Shown piece by piece: positions 36,501-64,000 of a stretch of DNA of 64,000 nucleotides. The stretch spans positions 434,001 to 498,000 of the forward strand of contig NC_092703.1 of assembly GCF_964275005.1 (NCBI RefSeq). The letters are read 5' to 3'. The stretch comes from Diadema setosum (lineage: Eukaryota > Echinodermata > Echinoidea > Diadematoida > Diadematidae). Made by a program: the position numbers and the translations under genes. Numbering within the stretch: position 1 is the stretch's first letter; every line of letters starts with the position of its first letter. Below the pieces are notes generated by a model, which saw only the letters and a program-made list of their open reading frames with translations, was not told the DNA's origin and ran no database searches.

Positions 36501-39162
36501 GCAGGCATTGTAGAAAATATGGGTTTTTGCAGTCATAATGTCAAACTATTAAGTATAATGTAAGGAACAAGGAGCTAAATTTGGTTGTATTCATTGTAAT
36601 TTGAATGGAATCTTGATAGCAGGGCAAGAAACAGTTCATTGTCTTTGACACAGATAAAGGTCAGTTTTGAAATATTGAACTGGCCCTCATGTTAGCTAGT
36701 AACATATTCTTTTATCAAGTAGGAATTTTATTGTAACAACAAAAAATTTAGTTCTTCCTTATCATGTCTGTACACCAAATAAAGGAAACTTGGTTTTCAG
36801 AGGTCCAAGGGTCACATATTTTAAAAAGTGTGTTCATTGTGTGGAGTACGTACTTTGTAATATCAGTAATCAGATGAGATAGAAAACAACAATGCATTCA
36901 TTTGGACCACAGAAAAGTTCTATGTCTGTTTTGTTGTTATATCAGATCATTCTAGCATGAATTATCATTACTGAAAGTGATGTGAACATTTCATTGGGGT
37001 CTGTTTTTGTTGATGATAAAGCCTGTTCTATTCACTCCTTTAAATGTTACTCACATATTAAAGGGAGTGGCGACCAGTCACCAGTGATAGCTCCAAGAGG
37101 CAGGCAGACACAGAGACACAGCATACCAGGTGAGCAGACAAACCAAGACATTTTAATACCAAGTTTGTTGAGGTCATTCATTGTTCCTTTTTAAACCTAT
37201 TTATCATGAAGTTTGGCATTTGTCATGATTGTTTCTCTTACCATTTTGACATGGTGCAAAATACCTTCTAGAAAGCTTCAAGGAGCTTTAGGATGAACTG
37301 TGAGATATTTTCACTGTCTCATATTCATGTTTTCTACCTGTAGATTTATTTTTGTGTTTAATTCTCCTCTCTTTTTTTTCTCTTCAAAGCTTCCATAGAA
37401 TCATCCATTCCAGTTCCAAAGACAAGAACTTCCCACATCACCCAGAGGAGTGAGTACACTATATAAGATGTACTGTAAAAGTGGATATTGTCGCATGAAT
37501 TTTTTTTTTTTTTTTTTTTTTTGCGCTCTGCATAAAAAATGCGCTCTGCATATGATGAATTTCATGTGAAGAAATCTTGGCGCCCATTCTGTACCCTAGG
37601 TCATCTTGCAATATTTTTTTCTGTCTTATGTGATGTTAATTCTATATCAATGGAATATATTAATGCAAGATGTTACTTTTCAAAAGTCAGATATTCTTAT
37701 AAGTTTACTGCAAAGTAGAAACAGGAATACATGTAGTTTGGTTCTGCATTTATCAAGCATAGAACGGATAACTGTTGCTGGCCTACTACAGTTAAACTCG
37801 CATAAGTCGATCTTCTCGGGACTGAGCAAAACACATCGACTTAGGCGATTTTCGACTTGTGCGTAAGTCGAAAAAAATCGACTTACAGCAGGGAGGTGTC
37901 TCACCTCCCTGCTTACAGTTACACCACACGTACATATTTATGTATGATGTACATGTATGTTGTCTACTCAGAAGCCGAGAGTTGGAGCGGTGTGCCGCAG
38001 CACGGGTCGCCCGGCAGGGCCCCGGCTAACTTTGTATGGACAGTGCATTAGTATTGGCACAGGTCCGATTACTTTACACCCTTGTTAAACCTTGGGGAAG
38101 TGAATATGAACGACATTTGAGCAGTGATTGATTCCAGTTTACCATACCGTGGCTTGAAATGCGTGTAGAGGTGCAATTCTGATTTACCCGTGCCCGTAAC
38201 TTTCCCCCTACTTTCCGCTTTGAAAATTCAGCAGCTTCATCCATACCACTCCACTGCACAGCGCTGCAAATGCCAAGCTACACTGCAAAGCTCAATACTA
38301 TACTGTACATGTAAATGAACGCATGTGTACTGTAGAACGCCTTACTGCGAGTGGAGCAATACACAGCCCAGTCGCTGTACGTACGTACGTAGCGCGACAG
38401 CTGACAGGGCTGTACCAGCAGACCTCCAAACACGAAGAGAGTTCAACGATCGCATGCGGTGTGATCGCTTTGAATTTTGATACTTTAGATCTTTTTTTTT
38501 GTCAGCTCAAACTCATCTGACAAACAAAATAACAATGAGTAATAAATAATGAATAATAAATGACAGTGATTTATCACACGATAAAATCTTATTCGACTTA
38601 GGCACAGTGAATTCAATGGTTTTTCCGTGAAAGTGTCCTTGGAATTTCATCGACTTAGGCGAGTATTCGACTTACAAAATTCGACTTGTGAGTGAATTAA
38701 TACACGTAAGTCAATGGGGAAAAATCGGGACTTTTTAAAATCATCGACTTACGCGATTATTCGACATATGCGACGTCGACTTAGGCGAGTTTAACTGTAT
38801 TCATTCTAAATTTATTCATTTACCAACTCTCAAAGTTTTTGTTTGTTGTAGACCTATGTATGCATTTTGTGTAGGCAGTCTGTTATTGGCATGGTGTTCA
38901 CAAACTTTTCAGAAGCTTTTGATAGTCCAAGCAGGTTGTAAGCAGTCTGTAATATGGGAAATTGTGCGCAGCTAAGCAGGGAACAGATTCTAAGGCAACC
39001 TCATCCATATATGTTTTTGTCAGCCAAGTTATGCCATGGTTTTCAAGGGAATATCTTTTTCCTGTGTTTCCCTGGTTTTCTTGAGCAGGAAGTAGCAGCA
39101 TGGAAAGCTATCATCAGTCTTACCACAGGAGTGGAAGGGTGTCGCCTGCTAGACCAAGATGA
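19960..39162 (+). CDS. KIF25: KIF25, kinesin-14-like motor, complete, 18 coding exons
   Basis: Microtubule motor; vertebrate KIF25 is a minus-end kinesin that limits premature centrosome separation (family knowledge). Exons: 19,960-20,031; 20,593-20,658; 21,293-21,415; 24,574-24,715; 25,686-25,789; 26,466-26,557; 27,324-27,366; 27,990-28,057; 28,665-28,739; 29,641-29,799; 30,814-30,975; 31,672-31,821; 34,568-34,689; 35,198-35,353; 36,024-36,170; 37,064-37,129; 37,390-37,449; 39,089-39,162. All phases join; total 1,881 nt, 626 residues plus TGA. Residues 1-169 are heptad-like and charged (stalk). The kinesin-14 neck/motor junction [14 protein letters not shown] is at about 170-183, P-loop GQTGSGKT at 271-278, switch I SSRSH at 399-403, switch II DLAGSE at 452-457, then [15 protein letters not shown]. 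The tail (561-626) is basic and Ser-rich. [17 protein letters not shown] matches KIF25 better than KIFC1. Intron 10 uses a GC donor. Exon 4 has a weak acceptor context, and the last exon is set by phase only. Confidence 0.94.
20944..21036. mobile_element. Mini-palindrome family, copy 3
   Basis: Ends TTGACCTGTTGAGGACGAG and CATCCACAACGGGTTAA. It contains the inner palindrome CCCGAGTATACTCGGG and the shared GTCTATGAGAAATGTGTG. Confidence 0.7.
21551..22570 (+). mobile_element. GCCTCCGCC-ended repeat, copy 2
   Basis: Same start (ACTAGAAATGTCGCTACGG), TGACCTTTGACC runs, (GGAC/GTAC)n array at about 22,474-22,530 and terminal GCCTCC...GGAGGC hairpin as copy 1. It lies in KIF25 intron 3, 190 bp before an inverted third copy. 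Confidence 0.8.
22758..24475 (-). mobile_element. GCCTCCGCC-ended repeat, copy 3, split by a TTAA-flanked foldback
   Basis: Reverse orientation to copies 1 and 2: hairpin ATGCCTCCGCC...GGAGGCATTATG first, a (GTCC)n array, GGTCAAAGGTCA-type repeats, and the ACTAGAAATGTCGC end last. A 557-bp foldback (23,707-24,263) interrupts it. Confidence 0.82.
23707..24263. mobile_element. TTAA-flanked foldback element (piggyBac-like target site)
   Basis: Flanked by TTAA at 23,703-23,706 and 24,264-24,267. The termini AGGGAAGGTAAACCC and GGTTTATCTTCCCT are inverted, and the arms pair for about 250 bp (for example GATGAGGAGACTACTAGAGG with CCTCTAGTAGTCTCCTCATC). The host copy without insertion has a single TTAA at the matching place (copy 1, about 5,890). 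It has no coding capacity. Confidence 0.85.
25026..25417. mobile_element. Palindromic MITE, AAGGGATSGTACAG ends, complete copy
   Basis: Termini AAGGGATCGTACAGTTTTGG and CAATACTGTACCATCCCTTT are inverted. The inner arms pair as well (GATGAAAATTGGTTTTG against CCCGATTTTCATC). It lies in KIF25 intron 4. Confidence 0.75.
26603..26844. mobile_element. MITE with CTGGGGTGACAAGACC inverted ends
   Basis: Terminal repeats CTGGGGTGACAAGACC and GGTCTTGTCACCCCAG are perfect complements about 210 bp apart. Non-coding, in KIF25 intron 6. Confidence 0.78.
26870..26961. repeat. CA/GA-rich simple repeats
   Basis: Interrupted (CA)n, a short A run and (GA)n(CA)n. Confidence 0.8.
29828..30011. mobile_element. 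MITE with degenerate telomere-like core, copy 1
   Basis: Imperfect 26-bp terminal inverted repeats (ACATTTGTTTCTGGGAC...GCTCC against GGAGCTG...GGAGCAAATGT) enclose AACCCTAACCCTAAT-type repeats at about 29,898-29,965. It starts about 28 bp after the GC donor of KIF25 exon 10. Confidence 0.65.
30446..30506. repeat. (AT)n microsatellite
   Basis: About 60 bp of uninterrupted AT dinucleotides that abut the left end of the next MITE. Confidence 0.95.
30506..30754. mobile_element. MITE with 39-bp inverted ends beside (AT)n
   Basis: TGAAGAGTTTGTTCGCAAAA (continuing with ACCGATAAGTCCATTTTTG) is repeated inverted at 30,716-30,754 with one mismatch. No coding capacity. Confidence 0.85.
31852..32178. 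mobile_element. Foldback MITE, GGCCYGAATTCATGAAGG ends
   Basis: Arms of about 75 bp are near-perfect complements (TGGTACAATCTTGTC, CATGGTTTAAACCA, CAAAGACCATGG). The centre is a tandem series of TTTTGTNACGAAATGA-like 18-20-bp units. It begins 30 bp after the donor of KIF25 exon 12. Confidence 0.82.
32203..32352. mobile_element. Palindromic MITE, ACCAGGCC ends
   Basis: ACCAGGCC...GGTTGAAACTATG...GTGACTTCAGTAGCACTATT pairs with its complement across GCGCAGCCCC. It is a 150-bp near-perfect hairpin. Confidence 0.82.
32430..33720. promoter_or_regulatory. CpG-rich intronic patch with CCAAT and TATA-like boxes
   Basis: In KIF25 intron 12 (31,822-34,567) the base use switches to CpG-rich over about 1.2 kb. 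Near its end CCAATC at 33,612 is followed by TATAAATA at 33,645-33,652 on the plus strand, then a 29-bp direct duplication (33,653-33,681 and 33,682-33,710). No conserved open frame is seen. It could be an internal KIF25 promoter, a non-coding RNA start, or the promoter of a decayed mobile element. Confidence 0.35.
33653..33710. repeat. 29-bp direct duplication
   Basis: AATCTAGATGTAGATGTCTG plus GAGACTGAAG-type tail, twice in perfect tandem. Confidence 0.9.
34936..35158. mobile_element. Degraded MITE
   Basis: Weak inverted ends (TACTGTATAAGCTGCTGTTT against AACAGCTTGCAGTAATATGT ACTGTA) around a TTTCGCGAATT-containing core. KIF25 intron 13. Confidence 0.4.
35800..36005 (+). mobile_element. 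Possible tRNA-derived SINE
   Basis: TGTGCATACTGGATAAAGC resembles a decayed A box, and GAGTTTGATTCTTGCC about 45 bp later resembles a B box (GTTCGATTC). An unrelated tail of about 130 bp follows. KIF25 intron 14. Confidence 0.4.
37472..37600. mobile_element. Truncated ACTGTAAAAGTGGATATT MITE
   Basis: Shares the left end TACTGTAAAAGTGGATATTG with copies at 44,111 and 60,968. A 24-bp poly-T run and a short GCGCTCTGCATA duplication follow, and no right end is seen. Confidence 0.5.
37787..38799. mobile_element. pogo/Tigger-type non-autonomous element, 1.0 kb
   Basis: TA-flanked termini CAGTTAAACTCGCATAAGTC and GACTTAGGCGAGTTTAACTG, with many ATCGACTTA sub-repeats near both ends. The interior is CpG-rich and non-coding, and a piece of it (ATACACAGCCCAGTCGCTGT) recurs inverted at about 17,030-17,075. 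It lies in the last KIF25 intron. Confidence 0.78.
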
Positions 39163-39511
39163 GATGCCTCTGGGAACGCAAACTTCAAACCTCAAGCTTC
39201 AAACCTCAAGTTAAACATTCCTCTACTGCCCATTCATGTAGCCACAACTTGCCAAGCTAGAAACGCATTGTTTTTTAGTCTGAGTTTATTTATTTTTCAT
39301 TTTATGTGGTTGATGAGGAAGCAGCTAAATGCATGTAAGCAAGCAAGCACTGGATTGAAAACTTGAGTCCTCCAAAGGACAATACTAGGAGGATAAAGTG
39401 CCTTACCGAAGGACACAACCATTGGATTGAACACTTTGAGTAGACTTTTATGGGCTCCTTGAGCTCTTTAATTAGTTGTTGCTTATTTCCTGTCAGAGAA
39501 ATAGAAAATGA

Positions 39512-39517
39512 AATAAA
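39512..39517 (+). terminator. Candidate KIF25 polyadenylation signal
   Basis: AATAAA 350 bp after the KIF25 stop; a second lies at about 40,098. The choice between them is inference. Confidence 0.3.
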
Positions 39518-42156
39518 GACAACAATATATATTTTTGCAAAGCCAATTTGATACCAGTTTTAGAAAGCCACTAAAACCCCATGTTACCCTGCTGTAAACT
39601 GGTAGGTATATCCAGATGCCTGCTGTATGTTTACAACACCAAGCATCAGAATTAAGATTTATAGTGCTACACATGCACCAACATCTTTTTAACAGAGTTG
39701 ACCACACTATTTGACAAACTGCCATGATGGCCTAATCAGTGTTGTGTAGTGACATGATCAGTGATATCAAGAGACCTAGCACTTAGAGACCATACCAGTT
39801 ATTGTGTTGTGTATATGTGACCTGCTTTCTTTCCCCCTTTTTGTTGTTGTTGTTTTTGTTGTTGTTGTTGTTTTGTTTGATATGAGGTTCTTAGCAGGAG
39901 TGGCATACAGGTTAATTATCATTGTATGTTGTTTAAAGTTGGGCCATTGTTTTGTGTCTGTATTGCTGTGTGAAAGTAGTTTACACTTCATAATCTAGGC
40001 ATGAATTCGTTTGACAGATTTATGGATTCATTTTCATGTAATGATAGTACTGTATTCATTCCATAACTGCTCTTTACTATTTATTTCATGATAAAGGAAT
40101 AAATGTGTTTATTAGTAAACAGTACATGTGTGTATAAGTAGTTGTGTGTGTTGAAAGTATTGCACAAGCATTCTTGGACTAATGAATGAAAAGTAAATTT
40201 TGACTCGTGACAGGGCCAACAAGAAATGTGCATCAACTTTCCCTATAAACAAGAAATTTATAGCATAATATTAATATCTGTAATTAATGCCAGTTTTGCT
40301 TTTCCGTGTGGGTGATTAGACAAATCGTCACAAACAGAGGGCAAAACACAGTTTCCTTGTAAAATTATCAATTTTCTCTAACTCTTTATGTGCCATGGTC
40401 TAAACCCCCTGTGTGCCACATTATTCTGAAACAACAACATACAAAGTTATGATTTGGGAAACTGTATTCTGTTTTTCAAATCTGTAACTTTTATAGATTG
40501 TTGTTACCTTGGACATGTAATGAGCAAAGTTGTAGAGAAAATGCCAATGGAAATATTTGTCTAGCATTTGAAGGTACATGTATTTTGTTAGTGACTCAAA
40601 TATTTTGTGAATTATTCTGGATAGCTTAATCTGTGATGTACCAGTACTCCTACACAAAAACACAACTTTCCAAGCCATGTGCATCTGTTGAGACCCTGTA
40701 AAACACAATACACTGTACAACTGTGCATTAATACAATAGGCAACTCAACAATGTCAAAGTCCAATAAAAGGCAAGCAACTTTTACACAAAATGGATATTA
40801 TGGAGAATTACTCAACGCCAATTTTATTGAGTTTCAGGACATGTGTTGATCTGCACAGAAAGAAAGCCAGTTAATATGCTAATCTCTCTAACAAACTGTC
40901 ATTGGGCTACAAGACTGATTCTCAACTTGTCCTAGGATGTCAAACTATCAGTGTGGATCCTACCATCCTTTGATGAAAGAGCCATGGATATGAAAATGCT
41001 TGTAAAGAATAAAATGTGAATTTGATATGCTGAATGGTGACTACATTTCTCAAATACATGTAGAATGCATTCATGGTTACATCAAGGAACAGTATTTCAT
41101 CAAAATGCAATATTTTCTGTACAGCCCATATGTTACACATGAACTGTACAACTAGGCACAGTGCACCTACACTAAAAACACTGCTTTAAAGCTTTTATGA
41201 CAGAAAACAGAACACAATTTAGGTGATCGAGGATACAGCGTAGGCCTACATGTATTACAGTGATACTTACAATGTATTTTCTGCTGAATAGTGTATCTGA
41301 CTTCCAGTGATCAAGACATTACAGAGATCAGCCGATAGTTAACAAATTTTAGAATTTAAAGAGTGTTCAACATTTTAGAATGACTCGTCATACTTCTCGA
41401 CAGGTGAGAAACCTGATTTCAAATCGGTATGTTGAAGAGAAAATGAGTTCAATGTACTTTCACATGACAACTCTTCTATCATAAAGTGCTCATTGTGGTA
41501 GGAATGTACTGTAGCATAAAGCTCCTCACAACATTTCAGTACTCTGTGTAGTTACAATAGGTGCTTGTGGCTGCAACAAATGAAAAATGTACACTAATGT
41601 AGACTAACATCACTCTAGTTTACAACAAAGCAGATTGGGTCACAAAAAGAATTCTATTTGACAGCAAAAAGTCAATGACATCTGAGGCAAATTTCTCAAA
41701 GTTGAAAACACATGTTCATAATATCGCAAAGTCTGAGATGTTTGATGGTTTTATCTTAATTGACCTTAAGCCATTTTGAGCAGCTAATCAACATACAAGC
41801 AGAATTGAAGCAACTTTTTGCTTTTACATGTATTTTCATGACTCAATATATGACTGGAGCTAAAATACTTTCCATGCTTGACTCATACTGAAGCTTTATT
41901 TTCAAGTGAACATTATTAAAAGATGGTTTTCTACAAAGTGTTCTTATCAGTTGCACTAAATATTTGGCCAGAATTGAGGTCACAGAAAAAAAAAAGCCAA
42001 ACAAACACAAATGAAAGATGGAAGAGATTCTAGCTATAAACGAGAGAAGGGGAGCATAGGAATGACTGCTTACATACTAAATCTGAATCATTCTTAAAAT
42101 TGCAGGAAAGTGAAGACTTGAAGAGTACAATATCAAGAAGTGGGTTATAACTTTTG

Positions 42157-42231
42157 CATATCATCATCATCAACATCATCATCATCACCACCACCACCAC
42201 CACCACAACCATCATCATCATCATCAAGACA
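42157..42231. repeat. (CAT)n/(CAC)n trinucleotide repeat
   Basis: ATC, then ACC, then ATC trinucleotides in one 75-bp block. Confidence 0.9.
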
Positions 42232-43144
42232 AAAGTGATATCTTGCCTTTCTTACACAAAAATGTTATTCTATCTTTGGTCTAAGAGGACAAACAATCAC
42301 TGGAAGGTAAATGTGATGACGAGTTTACACAAATTCCTTGTTGGGAGAGCTAAGTGTTTTTCGTTCTCCACACACATGTATGCATGCACTTTTCAGCAGA
42401 CACTGACTTCACTGACATCAAGCTTTGGTTATTTTGAGTTCTGCTAGTCTACAAAGTCGAGAATTTACAAACACCAGATTCAACTTTTCAGCCACTGACC
42501 AAAATTTACACCGCTCAAATGTATTTCATGTCCCTTTAATCAGAGGGAAACTCACATTCTACAACAGTCCTGGAATATGTATAAGACTACATGGGCACTG
42601 TGACATACCAGGTATTGAATGAACACCAAATCCTTGCTACAAAGATGTATGCTGTATTTTGCTTCACCAGCTAGAATTCACTGTGGCACCTCATAATGAA
42701 GAGGTTGGATATAATGAAATCCTCTTGAAACAAGGTGACTTTGTCGGTCCCAACTCTTAATATTTCTTTGTTTTTGCATCCTGATACAGGGAGGAACCCG
42801 ATATGGCAAGGTATTGGACATGGCTTTCAGGTCCTCATTCCCCTGTATCATATCATTCATATACAGTCAATGTAGGCATGTTCCTCCAAAACCTGCCTAG
42901 GAGACTAGCCAAGAAAGAAAGATTCACTTTATACCTGTGTACACTCAGTCACTTGGTTAATAATCTACCACAACATACGTACATCATCTGCATTATGATA
43001 TTCTAGAATGTACATATACAATGTGCATTAATTTGTACATTACAGTCTAATGAAAATAAGCATGAGAAAGTACATCTACTTTGATAGTGTACCTTGAAGT
43101 TTGATATGAAAGTTGATGACTACTCAAAGACATGACATACAATG

Positions 43145-43536
43145 TACAGTTGAACCTCTCATATCCGGACAAGTCGGGACCGGGGCTCATCCAGATAAGG
43201 GATTTGGCCGGATACGGGAGACTCAATGCTTTATACATGTACATATACATACACATGTACTGATGTAGCCCATTGTAGTACCACAAGTAGTAATGTGTAT
43301 ACTGCAACCTTTTCATTGTTACACTCAGTAACAGACCCCAAAATAGAGGTATATGTTAATGTTGGAAGTAATATGTAATTCATGTGTGTTTGTGTAGGAG
43401 TTCTCAAGGAGTTGGGAATCCCCCTTTCCTCCCGTAATTATAAAAAAAAAAAAAAAAAAAAAATCACGGCGACATTGCGTCCGTATAATAGAGAGATCCG
43501 GATAAAGGGAGGCCGGATAAGAGAGGTTCAACTGTA
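43145..43536. mobile_element. pogo/Tigger-type MITE, CAGTTGAACC ends
   Basis: TA-flanked termini CAGTTGAACCTCTCATATCC and GATAAGAGAGGTTCAACTG, with inner CCGGATA repeats. It is 392 bp including the flanking TA at each end. Confidence 0.85.
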
Positions 43537-44110
43537 TGACTGAGTATCCTGACATAGATGTAAACTATTGCCCAACGGTGATGCTGATATCTGTGCGAAC
43601 TAGTATACTAAACATGTCTGGAAAGACAAACTTTTGATACAACATCAAAATAAATCTCTTAGCACAACCTACAGGCAGAATGGTGAACAACAAAAACAAA
43701 AGAAAAAAAGGAGTATACGTACTTTATCATCTCAGGCAAGGAAGACTTGTTCAGTAAAATATACATTAGAAATTACAAGTAAATCAGTAGTACTGTGTTA
43801 AAACTTAATTCATAAAATGTCTGATATCTCTTAGCTATTGCTTTGGAATACAAAAGAAATCAAAGGATGGTTTGGTCTAGGACCTGACATGTTCATATTT
43901 GTTACAAAGTCACATAAGTAAAAAAAAATACCATGAGCTATTGACAAGGTACCATACAAAGTAGCCCTATTACACAGTGCTTTAGCTGTCAACATAATTA
44001 TCAACAATACATGCACAATGTACATGATACTTGTACTTCTTCTAGACTGACAGTTGTGAACCAATGTTATATGCATGGCCATGCTTGCTAATAGTACAAT
44101 ATTTGCAAAC

Positions 44111-44320
44111 ACTGTAAAAGTGGATATTTTCGAGTGACTAATTTTTCGCACTCAGCCGGGCAAGAAGATTTTCACGTTTTTAATTCCGCAGAATCAAGAT
44201 GTCAACTAGGTGTAACATATGTCAAGCAAAAGTAGTCGCGTGATTTTATTTTCGCGCTGGTTTCTGGTTGCGCGAAATGCGCAAAAATGTCAACATTGTG
44301 AAAATTTCCACTTTTACAGT
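44111..44320. mobile_element. ACTGTAAAAGTGGA MITE, complete copy
   Basis: Termini ACTGTAAAAGTGGATATTTT and AAAATTTCCACTTTTACAGT are inverted; 210 bp. A related copy lies at 60,968-61,195. Confidence 0.85.
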
Positions 44321-44355
44321 AATGTATTGGCAGTTGTGAATGTTACAATCGTATC

Positions 44356-44537
44356 AGGGCAATTACCCCCAGAGGGCAATTACCCCCCCCCCCGCTAAAT
44401 ACTGGTTTGTGGTAAGGTTAGAGTAAAGATTAGGGTTAGGGTTAGGATTTGGGTTAGGGTTAGGATTAGGTTCAAGATTAGGATTAGGATTAGGGCCAGG
44501 TGAGGTCTGGGGTAATTGCCCAGGGGGTAATTGCCTT
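44356..44537. mobile_element. MITE with degenerate telomere-like core, copy 2
   Basis: Each end carries a tandem pair of GGCAATTACCCC, inverted between the ends. Between them lie TTAGGGTTAGGG-like variants (GATTAGG, TTTGGG), so it is not a perfect telomere tract. Confidence 0.75.
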
Positions 44538-44600
44538 AGACCCTTTACAATGTATATGCACAACCATACACCATACTCGCTAATAGTACACTATATGCAA

Positions 44601-44676
44601 TTAACCCATTGAAGACGAGTCCCGAGTATACTCGGGCAGATGTCTATAGCAAAATAAGCCCGTCCTCAATGGGTTA
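44601..44676. mobile_element. Mini-palindrome family, copy 4
   Basis: TTAACCCATTGAAGACGAG...CCCGAGTATACTCGGG...CCGTCCTCAATGGGTTA. Confidence 0.75.
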
Positions 44677-45527
44677 GTGTGTAGACAAAACATTCACAAA
44701 AACATTATCACTTTCACTGTTCACTGCTACAGATAGCTGAGGCTTTCTCATGCCTTGTTCACTGGGGATGTTTTCAGTTTTACTGCCTCCTTTATGCCCC
44801 TGTCACACTTTGCTGGATAGGCCCACTGTACAAAAAACAGGCGATATTTTGCTCATCCGTTGTTTAAATCGTCAATCGATGGACAAAGTGTAAAGTTTTC
44901 GTCATAGAGGAGTGTGTCTTTAACCATGGATTTGACTTAAAACTACCTTGGTACCTTTGTATATTGAGGCTCATAAATTCATTCGACTGATTTACTCCAG
45001 TGTGGAAAAACAGAGAATCACTGTCTTGTGACTGCAGCCAAACAAACATGTATATTATGGCAAAATGGTGTTCACTTTGTGTTTCAACAAACTTGGAAGA
45101 TGTTAAGGTGGCTGCTGTATAGGTTTAATGTCTGAAAAATGACTGCCTCACTATTAATACATGGGGATGCCAACCTTACCAGTGCAGCATCCATAGGGCT
45201 GAAAAGGCATATACATATTTGTTGTTTCTTTGTTTTTATTTTGCTGAAAAATAGTGTTTTTACCTTCACTGCAAGACACATGTATAGCAATGTATAGCAA
45301 AAAGAGAGAAAAAAAAAGGAAAAAGGTATTGCAGCATTTTTGGCAAAAAATAATACTATCCTGTAAAATAGTACATTGTATCAGCATGTCTGAATACTTG
45401 TACATTCACATGAGTTAAAACAAATTCATATCATTATGCATACAGATAAGTGATATCTTAGTTCTCTAGAAAGGAAACATATAATGCACAACAATGAAGT
45501 CTGGATTGTCAGAAATGGAAAAACACA

Positions 45528-46198
45528 TATGTGACCCGCCAAAACAAAAGGATCCTAAAGTCGCTGACGGCTAAGCTGAGAAAATTGAGTTTGAAGTCAG
45601 ATCATCAAAATCGGTCAAAACCACCGAATTTCTATTTTTGGCATGATTTTTCAGTGTAATGTTTTGTCTATCATCTGCCGAAATTTTGAAGCTAAATGAT
45701 TAAAGGAAAGGCAAGAAATTTAGGTTTTTCTGGGCCATGATTTTGTGACTTTCAATGGAACAGAAACGTGTCCGAAGAGTTGGATTTACCGCCGCAGATA
45801 GACTCCGCCCCTAGCAATGAGGGAGTGATCTCATTGGTCAGAGCGTGGCACCCTGGTTGATGATTGGTCATGGGTAGACCGCTGGCGCTAAGCTTGAATG
45901 AACATCGCTGAGGTTGCTATGAGCAGACCTTCTATTGTCAAGAGGTGAAAACTGTCGTACTTCCCCTTGATCACGATTGCGTCGGAAAGAAAACTTGGAG
46001 GCGGTTTTCTCGAAACGCTGATTTTCTAGACCACTCGACATGGTCTCCTAAAATCCCCAATATCTCCGCAACCGAGTATGTTTATGAGAAGTGTTATATA
46101 TGAAATTAAAGCTGAAGAGTAAGGGAATAAAGTCATGTCATTTTCAGAAAATCGTCCTCCCCCGACTTTTGGATCCTTTCATTGTAGCGGGTCACATA
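45528..46198. mobile_element. MITE with TATGTGACCCGC ends, next to ATM stop
   Basis: Termini TATGTGACCCGCC...AAAGGATCC and GGATCCTTTCATTGTAGCGG...GTCACATA are inverted; 671 bp, non-coding. It begins 58 bp past the ATM stop codon, so it probably lies within the ATM 3' untranslated region or marks its limit. Confidence 0.75.
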
Positions 46199-46256
46199 TA
46201 CTCTTTAAATGGACAGCATGTCCGCTTTGGCACATCTACTTTGTGTGCTTGTCAAG

Positions 46257-63629
<17,373 letters not shown>

Positions 63630-64000
63630 CTGAGGGAGGAATGATTGGAGGGAATTCATCTTAGAGGACTTTCATGAAAACATTAACATTGACAAAAAGA
63701 GAATAATGATCAAATGAATATCACCATGATGAAGACCTCTGACACCCATCACATGTAAATTATTTTCTCATGTGAACTGGTAAACAAATCACAAATTTGG
63801 GAACTGTCCAATGAAAAATGTATCATGAAGAGATCATCAGGACTGGCCAAAACAATCTTAAGAGGGCAAGAGGAAGACCTAAGAAGAAATAGGAAGACAA
63901 CATACGAGACTGGACAGGCCTAAAGTTGAGAGAGCCATAAAGGAAGGCAGAGGAGAGGGAGGGATGGAGGAAACTGGCTGTGAAGTTTTCTATGGCGCCC
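63630..64000. other. ATM intron upstream of the FAT exon, right edge
   Basis: No exon is visible here. The preceding exon must supply the first two bases of the codon split at 63,629. Confidence 0.5.

Larger units (their letters stand above)
39163..43144. other. KIF25 3' flank; no further gene seen
   Basis: Apart from a (GTT)n run (39,842-39,878) and an (ATC/ACC)n run (42,157-42,231), no repeat or conserved open frame was recognised. It probably includes the KIF25 3' untranslated region. Confidence 0.45.

Noticed and set aside
39087-39214. Alternative last-exon frame ending at the TAA near 39,214
   Set aside because: It does not agree with the phase left by exon 17; the phase-consistent frame stops at 39,162.
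44395-44500. TTAGGG-like tract as a former chromosome end or fusion point
   Set aside because: The repeats are degenerate and enclosed by inverted ends of a small mobile element.

Overview
This is a nuclear eukaryotic window: AT-rich, intron-dense and full of small DNA transposons. Its proteins are very close to vertebrate ones, and it carries TTAGGG-type telomere-like cores. Together these suggest a marine invertebrate deuterostome, most likely an echinoderm. That placement is inference, since no taxon-diagnostic gene is present.

Three protein-coding genes can be modelled exon by exon with consistent reading phases. (1) CFAP298 (C21orf59/kurly), minus strand, 7,674-16,682: complete, 7 coding exons, 290 codons, a motile-cilium assembly factor. 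(2) KIF25, plus strand, 19,960-39,162: complete, 18 coding exons, 626 residues, a kinesin-14-type motor behind an N-terminal coiled coil. It includes one GC-AG intron. (3) ATM, minus strand, 46,257-63,629 and running off the right edge: the last ten coding exons, giving the end of the FAT domain, the whole PI3K-like kinase domain and the FATC end with its stop. CFAP298 and KIF25 are head-to-head across about 3.3 kb with a CpG-rich stretch carrying NRF1-, YY1- and CRE-type sites. KIF25 and ATM are tail-to-tail.

Between and inside the genes is a dense layer of transposable elements, mostly short non-autonomous DNA elements and foldbacks. Left of CFAP298 (1-7,600) there is no gene, only a foldback MITE, one copy of a GCCTCCGCC-ended repeat and a mini-palindrome. 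CFAP298 introns hold a 2.4-kb pogo-type element, a 22-bp minisatellite and several MITEs. KIF25 introns hold two more GCCTCCGCC-ended copies, one split by a TTAA-flanked foldback, plus several palindromic MITEs, a possible SINE and an intronic CpG-rich promoter-like patch. ATM introns hold a TTAA-flanked element, a nested element with a 157-bp tandem array and a zinc-finger-like ORF, a 1-kb foldback around a 28-bp minisatellite, and a 4.7-kb foldback.

The most unusual structure is that 4.7-kb foldback at 53,911-58,584. It has about 1.1-kb inverted arms ending in 15-bp GC-rich minisatellites, a candidate 10-bp target duplication, and a fossil Ty3/gypsy integrase piece between the arms. It lies only tens of bases inside the intron from an ATM kinase-exon splice donor. 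I found no sign of a prokaryotic-type or wholly new gene system; the novelty is in the repeat architecture.
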